From Desulfobacterium sp. (lineage in GTDB: Bacteria > Desulfobacterota > Desulfobacteria > Desulfobacterales > Desulfobacteraceae): 64,000 nt of DNA. The position numbers and the translations under genes were made by a program. The DNA is taken from assembly GCA_016342325.1 (NCBI GenBank), contig JAEINR010000007.1:53017-117016 (forward strand), in the 5' to 3' direction. Below are positions 18,688 through 26,491 of the stretch, piece after piece (position 1 is the stretch's first letter; each line of letters starts with the position of its first letter). Under the pieces are notes generated by a model. That model was not told the DNA's origin. It ran no database searches and saw only the letters and a program-made list of their open reading frames with translations.

Positions 18688-19689
18688 TCAGATAATAAGA
18701 TCCCCCATGACCGACGTGTCAATGGCCGTAACAACGACCCGCTCTTCCGTGTCCCGGGACTTGACCAGCACCGAGACCTCCTGGCCAGGCACTGTTTTGG
18801 CGTAACCGGCACAGATAGCCCCGGCCCTCTTCACCATCTCCCCTGATGGTGTTGAGGGTATCAGGACAATGGGCCCCGGGATGTCCGCCATCCGTATCAG
18901 CACACCGGATTCCGGAACATGGAGGTGCTCTATACCGGCATTGTCCGCCTGGGATCGCCCCACGACGATTTTGGTTTCAGGATCGAGCCTAAAATGACGA
19001 CCATAGCGCAAGAGATAGAGATCCTTTTTCACGTAGGCTTTCTGAACGTAGAGAAGATCCCTGAGCCGCTGGGAAAAGTTTTTGTCGGTCAACAGGCACC
19101 CGCCGGCAGGCGCCGGATAGTCGGTCACATTGAACCGCTTTGCCATGGCTATCTGTTCCTTCCTGGACCGGCCGGTAATTGATCCCAACCGCTCCCGGTC
19201 CACCAATCCCTGGCGTTCCACCTCGGTTTCGGGAAGCACCTGTGCGCTGAGGGGTCTCAGGATGGCACCGTCAAACCCAGAGCGCTTCTCCACGTACCGC
19301 ATGGAGCGTTTGTTCTGGGAAAAAGGCCGCTGCCCCGCCACCTCTCCGCTGAAGAGAAAATCAAACCCCTCTTCCACCATGATCTCCCCAGCCTTGGCAA
19401 ACATCAGCGAGTGGCAGTCCATGCAGGGGTTCATGTTCTTTCCATAACCGGCCGGAGGATTTTTCAGCATCTCCATATAGACGTCCGTAATATCCTCAAC
19501 CCGGATGGGGATATTGTTCCTCTTGGCCGCCTTGATGGCGGCATCGGGAAGAAAAAACGGGGTTTTGAAACTGACCCAGGTCACATCAATACCCTGCTCC
19601 CGCAGAACAAGTGCACTGAGGATGCTGTCAAGCCCTCCGGAGGTGAGCCCCAAGGCCTTTACTTTTCTTGAAATTATTTTTGTATTCAT
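18688..19689 (-). CDS. PP-loop tRNA thiouridylase-like protein
   Basis: 333 residues with an adenylating PP-loop (LTSGGLDSILSALVL), a later MNPCMDCHSLMF CxxC and a third Cys region APAGGCLLTDK, the arrangement of MnmA/ThiI-type sulfur-transfer enzymes that make thiouridine in tRNA. The C-terminal ~120 residues (IVVGRSQADN, VLIRMADIPGP, VLVKSRDTEERVV) differ from the MnmA beta-barrel, so it is a divergent thiouridylase, not MnmA itself. Which uridine it modifies is unknown. Its ATG immediately follows the stop of the next gene upstream. Confidence 0.7.
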   Translation of the reverse strand: MNTKIISRKVKALGLTSGGLDSILSALVLREQGIDVTWVSFKTPFFLPDAAIKAAKRNNIPIRVEDITDVYMEMLKNPPAGYGKNMNPCMDCHSLMFAKAGEIMVEEGFDFLFSGEVAGQRPFSQNKRSMRYVEKRSGFDGAILRPLSAQVLPETEVERQGLVDRERLGSITGRSRKEQIAMAKRFNVTDYPAPAGGCLLTDKNFSQRLRDLLYVQKAYVKKDLYLLRYGRHFRLDPETKIVVGRSQADNAGIEHLHVPESGVLIRMADIPGPIVLIPSTPSGEMVKRAGAICAGYAKTVPGQEVSVLVKSRDTEERVVVTAIDTSVMGDLII

Positions 19690-20235
19690 CTACTCTTCTG
19701 TCTTTTTCTTTTCCCAGAACTCTCGGCTTTCCTTGAGAATTTCATCGATATCGTCGTCCAGGCTTTCAGCCTCCCCGTCATCACCCAGGGCAAGATCATC
19801 GAGACTAATCTCCGAGTCCTCCGCGGAAAAATCGTCAAGGCCGAATTCGACTCCCTCCGGGGATAGATCATCCCCATCAAGAACCCCAGGTTCTATCTCT
19901 GAATTCTCATCTAAAGGCTCGGGTTCCGGATCTATGTCAATTAATTTTCCCGGCGGTTCGGAAGCAGTCGTCCCCTCTTCCGCCCCATCCTGTTCCGGGA
20001 TATGGTTTCCATCACGATCAAACATCAGGCTCAGGTCCACCTTAAGCTCCAGATCCACCCGGAACGCCACCTGATTATCGTGGACAACGATCTGCCCACC
20101 GGTTGTGTCAACCGAGGAGATGTTGATCTTTTTCTTTACGATCTCCCTGACAGCATCCCAGTCAAGATCCTCCTTGACGGCATCAATCAAATCCCGCTCT
20201 CCGGTTCTGATAATTTCCGGATCCGTTACCTTCAT
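19690..20235 (-). CDS. Acidic hypothetical protein
   Basis: 181 residues not recognised. The first ~75 residues look folded (LIDAVKEDLDWDAVREIV, VDTTGGQIVVHDNQVAFRVD, DLSLMFDRDG); the rest is a low-complexity acidic tail rich in Asp, Glu and Ser with repeats of the type LDDFSAEDSE, LDDLALGDDGE, ending in a helical REFWEKKK. No signal peptide and no membrane helix. It ends directly against the thiouridylase-like gene and starts 46 bp downstream of the receiver-NMT1 gene, so it may belong to either unit. Acidic-tail proteins often bridge to basic partners; that is only a guess. Confidence 0.6.
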   Translation of the reverse strand: MKVTDPEIIRTGERDLIDAVKEDLDWDAVREIVKKKINISSVDTTGGQIVVHDNQVAFRVDLELKVDLSLMFDRDGNHIPEQDGAEEGTTASEPPGKLIDIDPEPEPLDENSEIEPGVLDGDDLSPEGVEFGLDDFSAEDSEISLDDLALGDDGEAESLDDDIDEILKESREFWEKKKTEE

Positions 20236-20281
20236 GTATCACCTCATCCCAAAAAAGAGTCCTGATCCAAGGAGACCAGAG

Positions 20282-21655
20282 TTACCGGCTACAGGCCACA
20301 TCTGCAAAACGCTTATCCACAAATTTCTCAAGATCGATGATCTTTCCAATCCCCATGATATCATGCATATACCGCTGGATTTTATCCAAATCCTCATTCA
20401 CCGGATAGAGGTCATCCATGCGGATGGCCTGGGGCTGGGAAAACACCTTCTGTAACACGGCCGGATTGAGCCCCATCTTGCCCTCGGGATCGAGGAACTT
20501 CACGGCAATGTCCGCTGCCCTTGCCTTGTCCGCCTCGATATACTTGCCGGATTCGACAATCATGGTAACAAACTCCTGGGCGGCCTCAGGATAGTTTTCA
20601 ATGAAATCCTGCTGCATGGCGACCACACAGCAGGGATGGTTCTCCCAACGGGTGGAAGAGACAAACTCGAGGTTGCCGATTTCCGTTGCAATGGCCTTGG
20701 TTGCAATGGGCTCGGCAACCATGAATCCGGCAACGTCCTCGTTCTCCTTCATGATGCCGGGCATCTTGATGGGGGGCACGACCTCAAACCTGACATTGAT
20801 GGCTTTTTTTCCGGGCACTCCCGGCTTGAGTCCCAGCTCTTTCAGGAACTGGTGGGCCAGCATATGATGAACACTCATCTTGTGGGGAATATCCACGACC
20901 TTGTACTTGTAAAAACTCTGCAGGGAATCAAACCGGGGGTCATAATTACGGCTCCTTACAAAGGTACTGCCGTTCTTGTGGGCCAAAAGCACCAGGCGGA
21001 TGGGTGAATCATAGGCAAAGAGGTCCATGGCAATGGGAGCCAGAACAAATGCAGCGTCAAGTTCAGCGCTTTCAAGCCCCTCCTGGATGGGATTCCACCC
21101 GGGCTTACGGTCGGTATTGAGAACAAAATGCTTCGGCGTTACCTCGCCCAGGTCTATCCGATGCTTCAAAGCGCCCAGGGCAAGATGGTCGGTGATCTGG
21201 ATGTGGGCCACATTGAGCTCCACCTTGCCGTCCACGACCCGCCTTTCCTTTTTAACAACACCGGCGTCAGTCTCCGGGGCAAACACCTTTTCGATGGCGT
21301 CCTTGATCTGCTTCGAATCAAAGGGTTTGGGCACATGGCCGTTTCCGCCGGCCTCCATGATAACGATCTGCTGCCCCTTGTCCGCCTGGGCCGTTGCCAT
21401 GATAAAGGGAAGTGCCTTGTACGCCTCCTGACTCCTGAGCCACTGGAGAAACTCAAGTCCGTCCTTCTGGGGCATATTCCAATCACTGATGACAAGATCA
21501 GGTTCCACCGACTTCACCTTTTCGATTCCATCGTCCCCATTCACAGCCATGACAATATTCTCAAACCCCGCCTTGTTCAACATCTGCTTGAACATCATGC
21601 GCATGGTGCCGGAATCGTCTGTAACAAGAATTTTTATCTTTGGATCTACTGCCAT
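20282..21655 (-). CDS. CheY-like receiver fused to an NMT1-type substrate-binding domain
   Basis: 457 residues from ATG 21655 (GGAGCC ribosome site). Residues 1-120 are a full receiver domain: acidic pair at 13-14 (VTDDSG), phospho-acceptor D58 in VISDWNMP, T88 in MATAQ and K110 in PKPF. From about 140 the protein is a NMT1/SsuA/CmpA-type periplasmic-binding fold (ITDHLALGALKH, GLESAELDAAFVLAPIAMDLF, WENHPCCVVAMQQDF). No signal peptide or membrane helix, so the ligand domain is cytoplasmic. It is last in an operon with an ABC permease, Tat-exported binding protein, ATPase and another cytoplasmic binding-fold protein. I infer a regulator that joins phospho-relay input to sensing of the transported ligand or its cytoplasmic pool. 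No adjacent kinase. Confidence 0.85.
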   Translation of the reverse strand: MAVDPKIKILVTDDSGTMRMMFKQMLNKAGFENIVMAVNGDDGIEKVKSVEPDLVISDWNMPQKDGLEFLQWLRSQEAYKALPFIMATAQADKGQQIVIMEAGGNGHVPKPFDSKQIKDAIEKVFAPETDAGVVKKERRVVDGKVELNVAHIQITDHLALGALKHRIDLGEVTPKHFVLNTDRKPGWNPIQEGLESAELDAAFVLAPIAMDLFAYDSPIRLVLLAHKNGSTFVRSRNYDPRFDSLQSFYKYKVVDIPHKMSVHHMLAHQFLKELGLKPGVPGKKAINVRFEVVPPIKMPGIMKENEDVAGFMVAEPIATKAIATEIGNLEFVSSTRWENHPCCVVAMQQDFIENYPEAAQEFVTMIVESGKYIEADKARAADIAVKFLDPEGKMGLNPAVLQKVFSQPQAIRMDDLYPVNEDLDKIQRYMHDIMGIGKIIDLEKFVDKRFADVACSR

Positions 21656-21811
21656 AACAAGGCTCCTTATTTGTTTAAAACTTGAGACATGAACACCTGG
21701 AACATGTCGGCCCCTCAACTTTATCGCTATCGTCCCCAGGGCCTTCTACTATTTTTATTAAAGAGCAGGCACAACCTGTGCCTGCTGCCGTTTATCGTCT
21801 GTTATTACCCA

Positions 21812-22621
21812 CTATTCCACCCAGGACCAGCTGACCAGCCTCTGGATCTTCTGTAGCCCCCTGTCAAGCAAAAACCCAAGGATACCGATGGCGATGATCA
21901 TGGCCATGAGCCTGTCATAGGACATGGTATCCCTGGCATCATTAATCAGATACCCAAGTCCGCTTGAGACCCCCAGAAACTCGGCAGGGACGAGCACAAT
22001 CCAGGCCACCCCCAGTGCCAGGCGAAGGCTTGCCATCACATTGGGCAATGAAGCGGGCACGATGATGGTCCGAATGAGTTGCAGGTGGGTGGCCCCCTGG
22101 TTCAACGCCATGCGCACCAATCTTGTATCCACACTCATCACCCCGATTGCCGTGTTGAGCATGATCGGCCAGACAGTGGCCATAACGATCAAAAAGTTGA
22201 TCGCAGATTCAAAACTTGCAAACACCAGCAGGGCAACCGGCATCCATGACAGGGGGCTGATCATTCTTAAGAACTGGATGGGGGAGTAGGAAAGACTTCT
22301 CAGTTTTGGATAGAAACCAATCATCATGCCCCCGGGGATCCCAATGGCCGCGGCAATGGTGATCCCGGTGAGCACCCGCCGGAGGCTGGCCCACACCGAC
22401 ACCCAGAAGCGCCCTTCGGTTGCCGCAAGAAAGAGGGCTTTCAGCGTCGGCAACGGCAAAAAGCCGTAAAAGGACTCAAACTTTGGATCGGAGAAAAACA
22501 GGGTACAGGCCACGATCCAGACAAACACAAAGAGCACCATCCCAAGGATCTCATACCGGAACCCGGGCTGTTCACGGTCAAACAGGAGGTTAACCCAGTT
22601 CGCCCGGGAGACTTTTTCCAT
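21812..22621 (-). CDS. ABC transporter permease, SsuC/TauC/NrtB family
   Basis: A 269-residue integral membrane protein with about six helices, starting MVLFVFVWIVACTLFF. The EAA loop is the ASLPNVMASLRLALGVAWIVL region, and AEFLGVSSGLGYLI follows, as in sulfonate/nitrate/bicarbonate importers. ATG 22621 lies eight bases after the preceding gene's stop; a longer frame to 22675 would overlap that gene and has no ribosome site, though I cannot exclude it. It pairs with the ATPase at 23831-24598. Substrate class only: sulfonate, nitrate, bicarbonate, thiamine-precursor-like. Confidence 0.88.
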   Translation of the reverse strand: MEKVSRANWVNLLFDREQPGFRYEILGMVLFVFVWIVACTLFFSDPKFESFYGFLPLPTLKALFLAATEGRFWVSVWASLRRVLTGITIAAAIGIPGGMMIGFYPKLRSLSYSPIQFLRMISPLSWMPVALLVFASFESAINFLIVMATVWPIMLNTAIGVMSVDTRLVRMALNQGATHLQLIRTIIVPASLPNVMASLRLALGVAWIVLVPAEFLGVSSGLGYLINDARDTMSYDRLMAMIIAIGILGFLLDRGLQKIQRLVSWSWVE

Positions 22622-22628
22622 AAAGTTG

Positions 22629-23834
22629 TTAATCGATTTCAATGATCTCTTCCCTTGATAAAGGGTGCGCCACATCTAAAGGGAAAAAACGTCCATAGTC
22701 CCGATTACTATCCATCGCCTTTCGCACAAAGCTGTCATCCACCAACTCTCCTGCTGCCCGTGCCGAATCAATATTTTTCAAGAAACTGTTGTCGCCTTCC
22801 ACAAGGGTTTTTCCCATCTGCTCCAGGACAAACCGGGTGGCCGACGGAAACGGATAGGGCTGAAACCCGATTCTCTGAATATCCCATTCGGGATGCATGA
22901 TCGCCCTTGGCAGGGGACCCGTGGTATATGCCTTGAGATCGTATCCGGTGAAAACCCGTTTAAGGACTTTTGCCTCCACGGGAAGATACCCCTCACCGTC
23001 CCGGCTCAATATGTGGGCCGCCTGTTCCCGGTTCTGTTCGCACCAGAGCTGGGCCCTGACCACGGCATTGACAGCCTTTTGAACGAATGCGGGTCTCCTT
23101 CGGGTCAACTCCTCCCGGGCCACCAGGACACAGCAGGGATGATTTTTCCAGATATCCCCGGTAAACCGCATGATCCTTGCCCGAACCTTCATCTCTGCAA
23201 GGGCGTTGAACGGTTCTGCAACAATAAAACCGTCGATCTTACGGCCGAGGAGCGCCGGCGGCATCTCCGGGGGCGAAAGGATAAAGAGATTCACTTCATT
23301 GGGTTTCAAGTGACTGTTCTGGGGCTTGATCACCGGCGTAAGTCCCCGGGCCCTCAATCCGATTTGAAGAACGAGATTGTGGGTGGAATACCAGGACGGA
23401 ACAGCAATCTGCTTACCGCCAAGATCGGCAAACCCTCTGATGTCTGAATCGCCGTGCACGGTCATGGCGCTTCCGTTGGTGTGATCCCATCCCAGCACCT
23501 TGACAGGCATCTTCTGCTTGAACCGCATCCACACGGGCATGGGAAAAAGCATGTGGGTAAGATCGAACTTGCCTGCCATGAATGACTCTGCCAAGACCTT
23601 CCATGACCTTACCATAACTGGTCTTGGCACAACAAGCCCTTCTTCAAGAAAAAAACCGAGACTGTGGGCGATGAGAAGCGGTGCTGCATCGGTGATGGGA
23701 AGATACCCGAGCCGAAGCTCCTCCTTAGCAGCAAACGCTGGCAGGCAGGGAGAAAACAGGGAGGCACCGAGGGTTGCGGCAGCCTGTCCAAGAAATCGCC
23801 GCCGTTGAATGTTATTGGGGTCGGATGCTTTCAT
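22629..23834 (-). CDS. Tat-exported NMT1-type substrate-binding protein
   Basis: 401 residues. The N-terminus NIQRRRFLGQAAATLGAS followed by CLPAFAAK is a twin-arginine signal with an Ala-rich cleavage site, so the mature protein folds before export. The fold is the NMT1/SsuA/NrtA family (LRLGYLPITDAAPLLIAHSLGFF, GKQIAVPSWYSTHN, WKNHPCCVLVAREE). It shares its W..HP..V region with the two cytoplasmic proteins of the same locus. It should deliver substrate to the permease at 21812-22621. The ligand cannot be inferred from sequence. The start overlaps the ATPase stop (ATGA). Confidence 0.88.
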   Translation of the reverse strand: MKASDPNNIQRRRFLGQAAATLGASLFSPCLPAFAAKEELRLGYLPITDAAPLLIAHSLGFFLEEGLVVPRPVMVRSWKVLAESFMAGKFDLTHMLFPMPVWMRFKQKMPVKVLGWDHTNGSAMTVHGDSDIRGFADLGGKQIAVPSWYSTHNLVLQIGLRARGLTPVIKPQNSHLKPNEVNLFILSPPEMPPALLGRKIDGFIVAEPFNALAEMKVRARIMRFTGDIWKNHPCCVLVAREELTRRRPAFVQKAVNAVVRAQLWCEQNREQAAHILSRDGEGYLPVEAKVLKRVFTGYDLKAYTTGPLPRAIMHPEWDIQRIGFQPYPFPSATRFVLEQMGKTLVEGDNSFLKNIDSARAAGELVDDSFVRKAMDSNRDYGRFFPLDVAHPLSREEIIEID

Positions 23835-24598
23835 AAAAACCTCCTGTTGCCCACATAGGAGCGTTTGAACTTCTCCAGGATATCCTGCTTGTACCCCTTG
23901 AACTTGGGATCATTGACATTCCTGGGATAATCAAGATCAATATCAAAAGTATCAATGATCCCTGCGGGGTTACCGCCCAGGAGCACCACCCGGTTACCCA
24001 GCAGGGTGGCTTCCTCGATGTCATGGGTCACAAACACCACCGTGAACTGCTCGCTCAACCAGAGATTGACCATCTCCTCCTGGATATGGGCCTTTGTAAA
24101 GGTATCCAGGGAGGCAAAAGGTTCATCCATGATCAATATTTCCGGCTGTCCCATGAGTGCCCTGGCAAGGCAGGCCCGCTGGGCCATCCCCAGGGAGAGT
24201 TCCGCAGGTTTTGCATCCTCAAAACCTGAAAGCCCCATGACTTCTATAAACTGGGTCACCCTGTAGTTGAGCCGTTCACAATCCCCCCTGAGCCGACACC
24301 CGTAGGAGACATTCTCCCGCACGGTAAGCCAGGGAATGAGCGTCGGTTGCTGAAACAGCATGGTTCTTGAAGGGTGAATGTCACTCACTTTTTTACCGTC
24401 GACCCGGATGGTTCCGGTGGTGGGAGATTCAAACCCTGCCAACATGTTTAGAAACGTTGTCTTGCCACAGCCCGATTCCCCAAGGAAGATAACGAAATCC
24501 CCCTGGTTGCTGGAAAGGGAAACATCATTAAACACTAAATGCCGGGTTCCGTCGGATCTCAGGTAACTCTTTGATACCTTATCAAATTCGATTTTCAA
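23831..24598 (-). CDS. ABC transporter ATP-binding protein, SsuB/TauB/NrtD family
   Basis: 255 residues with Walker A GESGCGKTTFLNML, Q-loop FQQPTLIPWLTV, signature LSLGMAQR, Walker B ILIMDEPFASLD and switch VTHDIEEA. The signature has LSLGM in place of LSGGM. It powers the adjacent permease; it is separated by three bases from the upstream cytoplasmic binding-fold gene. Confidence 0.92.
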   Translation of the reverse strand: MKIEFDKVSKSYLRSDGTRHLVFNDVSLSSNQGDFVIFLGESGCGKTTFLNMLAGFESPTTGTIRVDGKKVSDIHPSRTMLFQQPTLIPWLTVRENVSYGCRLRGDCERLNYRVTQFIEVMGLSGFEDAKPAELSLGMAQRACLARALMGQPEILIMDEPFASLDTFTKAHIQEEMVNLWLSEQFTVVFVTHDIEEATLLGNRVVLLGGNPAGIIDTFDIDLDYPRNVNDPKFKGYKQDILEKFKRSYVGNRRFL

Positions 24599-24601
24599 AA
24601 T

Positions 24602-25525
24602 TTATCTCACAACCCCTGCTTTGCGCGCAAAACTCAACTCAAGACATCCACCCACACCCGTTTCACAACCAACACGTCCCAACGCCTCTTGCATATAATC
24701 ATGTATAATCCCGAGCGTTTCAATATCGGGAAGAGAACACGCCCCTGCCCGCCCGACTACCTGTTTGCCAATCATCTTTTCAACAACCCCTGGATCCTGC
24801 CCCAGGAACGAAACTGCCGCAGCCACAAGATCATTGGGACGCATCCCAGGGTTAACAAAGTTTTTCACAAGCTCAAACACCGCATCAGGCCAGGCATTAA
24901 TCACGGCGTCCCGGAGGACAAACACAGACGATGGGTGACCCGGCCACAAGGTTTCCGATTCACAGACCATGGTGCCCACGCCGGATTCCACAGCCAAAGA
25001 GACAAAGGGTTCCGGTGCAATGAAACCACCGATTCTTCCCTCCCTGTCATATTCCATGGCCTCGGCCATCATTGCCGGCGCCATGGATTCAAGAACGACA
25101 TCGGCGGTGACTGCTGTCCCGGCCTCGAGTCCCACGGATGCCATGACCCTGTGAACAAGAAGGGTGTGTATTGACAGCTCGTGGGGCACAAGGACCGTCC
25201 GTCCCTTAAAATCAGCCATGGTCTTTATGTTCGCCCCCAGGCGCTTGACAAGCCCTGCCCCGGACCTTGCCCCCTGGAGCAAAATCTTTACATCCGCTCC
25301 GGCCGAGATAAGGTCGATGGCGGCAGGAGCGGGAAGGAATGCCCCGTCAATGCCCTTGTCACACAACCGCTCCAGTACCTGGTGCCAGCCGTTCATGGAA
25401 ACAGGCTCAAGGAACAGGTATTCAAGCTCCCTTCCCCAGGCCAAAGGCCCAAAGGCTGCGATGCCCAAGGCAAGGTGATCAACCGCTCTTAGGTGACCGA
25501 TCCTGACAACCGGCTTTTCCCCCAT
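24602..25525 (-). CDS. Cytoplasmic NMT1-type substrate-binding protein
   Basis: 307 residues from ATG 25525, which has a strong AGGAG site; the longer frame to 25630 would run into a dispersed repeat. It begins MGEKPVVRIGHLRAVDHLAL with no signal peptide. Homology to the binding half of the receiver fusion is clear: DHLALG, GW..VLERL, DGAFLPAPAAIDL, W.GHPSSVFVLRD. It is the first gene of the ABC operon. Because it lacks an export signal it cannot feed the transporter from outside, so I infer a role as an intracellular ligand sensor or buffer. The neighbour across the divergent promoter is cheD. Confidence 0.8.
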   Translation of the reverse strand: MGEKPVVRIGHLRAVDHLALGIAAFGPLAWGRELEYLFLEPVSMNGWHQVLERLCDKGIDGAFLPAPAAIDLISAGADVKILLQGARSGAGLVKRLGANIKTMADFKGRTVLVPHELSIHTLLVHRVMASVGLEAGTAVTADVVLESMAPAMMAEAMEYDREGRIGGFIAPEPFVSLAVESGVGTMVCESETLWPGHPSSVFVLRDAVINAWPDAVFELVKNFVNPGMRPNDLVAAAVSFLGQDPGVVEKMIGKQVVGRAGACSLPDIETLGIIHDYMQEALGRVGCETGVGGCLELSFARKAGVVR

Positions 25526-25748
25526 CAACTCTCCTGTCTGTCCGCCCCCATAAACACCATTACTCGTTTCCTGGGCTGCCCAGAACCTGGACAAGCCGGA
25601 ACCAAAAAAGTTTTCTAATCCCCTTGCCAAAATAGCACGAGAATAAAAGCAAAGAAGCTAAAAATCTTTTTTTAACACAAGGGAGCCTTACTGTGCAACG
25701 TTTATATGGGATTGAACCTTGATCTGGGAAAGAGAATAGGTTACAAGG
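25526..25748. other. Divergent intergenic region, ABC operon / cheD, with dispersed repeat
   Basis: The 223-bp gap between the first ABC-operon gene (minus) and cheD (plus) contains repeat copy A (25586-25661). I see no clear promoter beyond A/T-rich tracts. Confidence 0.5.
25586..25661 (+). repeat. Dispersed ~76-bp intergenic repeat, copy A
   Basis: Begins CCTGGACAAGCCGGAACC, continues with AAGTTTTCTAATCCCCTTGC and CAAAATAGCACGAG and ends AAAGAAGCTAA. Same orientation as the copies at 35479, 52341, 52418 and 59788. Confidence 0.8.
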
Positions 25749-26330
25749 ATGAAGGGTTTTTTCAGACAGATCCGACAACCATCATCAACATCTTACGACC
25801 ACACCGGGCCATCAGAAATGAAAGAAAACGCATCCCCCCCCATTGTAGGCGAGTATCTACTGAAACCTGGCTTCATCTACCTGCCCCGTCATCCCACTGC
25901 CATATCTGCCGTGCTCGGATCGTCCGTCTCGATCTGCCTTTACGACAGAAAGCTTGGGATCGGAGGAATGAATCACTTTCTCTTTCCTTGCGCCCTCCGC
26001 CCCAAGCGACCAACGGCAAAATACGGAAACGTTGCCACAACAGCCCTGATACGGATGATGCTCAAAAACGGTGCCACCCTTAAACACATGGAGGCCCAGG
26101 TGGTCGGGGGCGCCTTTCAGCCCAAGTTCATGTCCCGGGACATCGGTATGACCAACCTTGAAACGGCCAGAGACATGCTGAAGAAACAAAAAATCCGCAT
26201 CGTTTCCGAGGATGTAAGGGGAGAGCTTGGCAGGAAAGTCGTGTTCAACACAACCCATTGCGAAATTGCCGTAATAAAGGTGGGACGACTGCGGCGCTCC
26301 GACTGGTACCCCTACGACCCGGAACGATAA
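25749..26330 (+). CDS. cheD: CheD-family protein with the catalytic Cys replaced by Ser
   Basis: 193 residues. CheD deamidates glutamines of chemoreceptors and binds CheC. Family motifs: VGEYLLKPGFIYL, the active-site stretch ISAVLGSSVSICLYD, GIGGMNHFLFP with the catalytic His, QVVGGAFQP, IGMTNLETARDML and ELGRKVVFNTTHCE. In characterised CheD proteins the active-site stretch is LGSCV; here it is LGSSV (codon TCC), so the nucleophile is missing while His is kept. It may be a binding protein rather than a deamidase. I used ATG 25749; ATG 25818 is an alternative. No other che genes are nearby. Confidence 0.85.
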   Translation: MKGFFRQIRQPSSTSYDHTGPSEMKENASPPIVGEYLLKPGFIYLPRHPTAISAVLGSSVSICLYDRKLGIGGMNHFLFPCALRPKRPTAKYGNVATTALIRMMLKNGATLKHMEAQVVGGAFQPKFMSRDIGMTNLETARDMLKKQKIRIVSEDVRGELGRKVVFNTTHCEIAVIKVGRLRRSDWYPYDPER

Positions 26331-26341
26331 CTCCGCTTTCG

Positions 26342-26484
26342 GGGGTCAGGCTTAGCTTGTTGCCGCTATTGAACTCACCGGGGTCAGGCTTAGCTTATTG
26401 TCACTTTTGTCTGGTGGCTTGGGCTGTTGCAATAAGCTAAGCCTGACCCCATTTGACGTGACCCCATTTGGCCTGACCCCAATT
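26342..26484. repeat. GGGGTCAGGC-type palindromic repeat cluster
   Basis: Contains a direct copy (26342-26361), then a perfect inverted repeat with 21-base arms (26380-26400 and 26430-26450) around a 29-base loop, then two further TGACCCCA copies to 26484. The arms begin GGGGTCAGGCTTAGC. Motifs of this type are often associated with REP-associated IS200-like transposases; none is present here. A half-site also lies at 936-958. Confidence 0.7.
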
Positions 26485-26491
26485 GGCGCGA

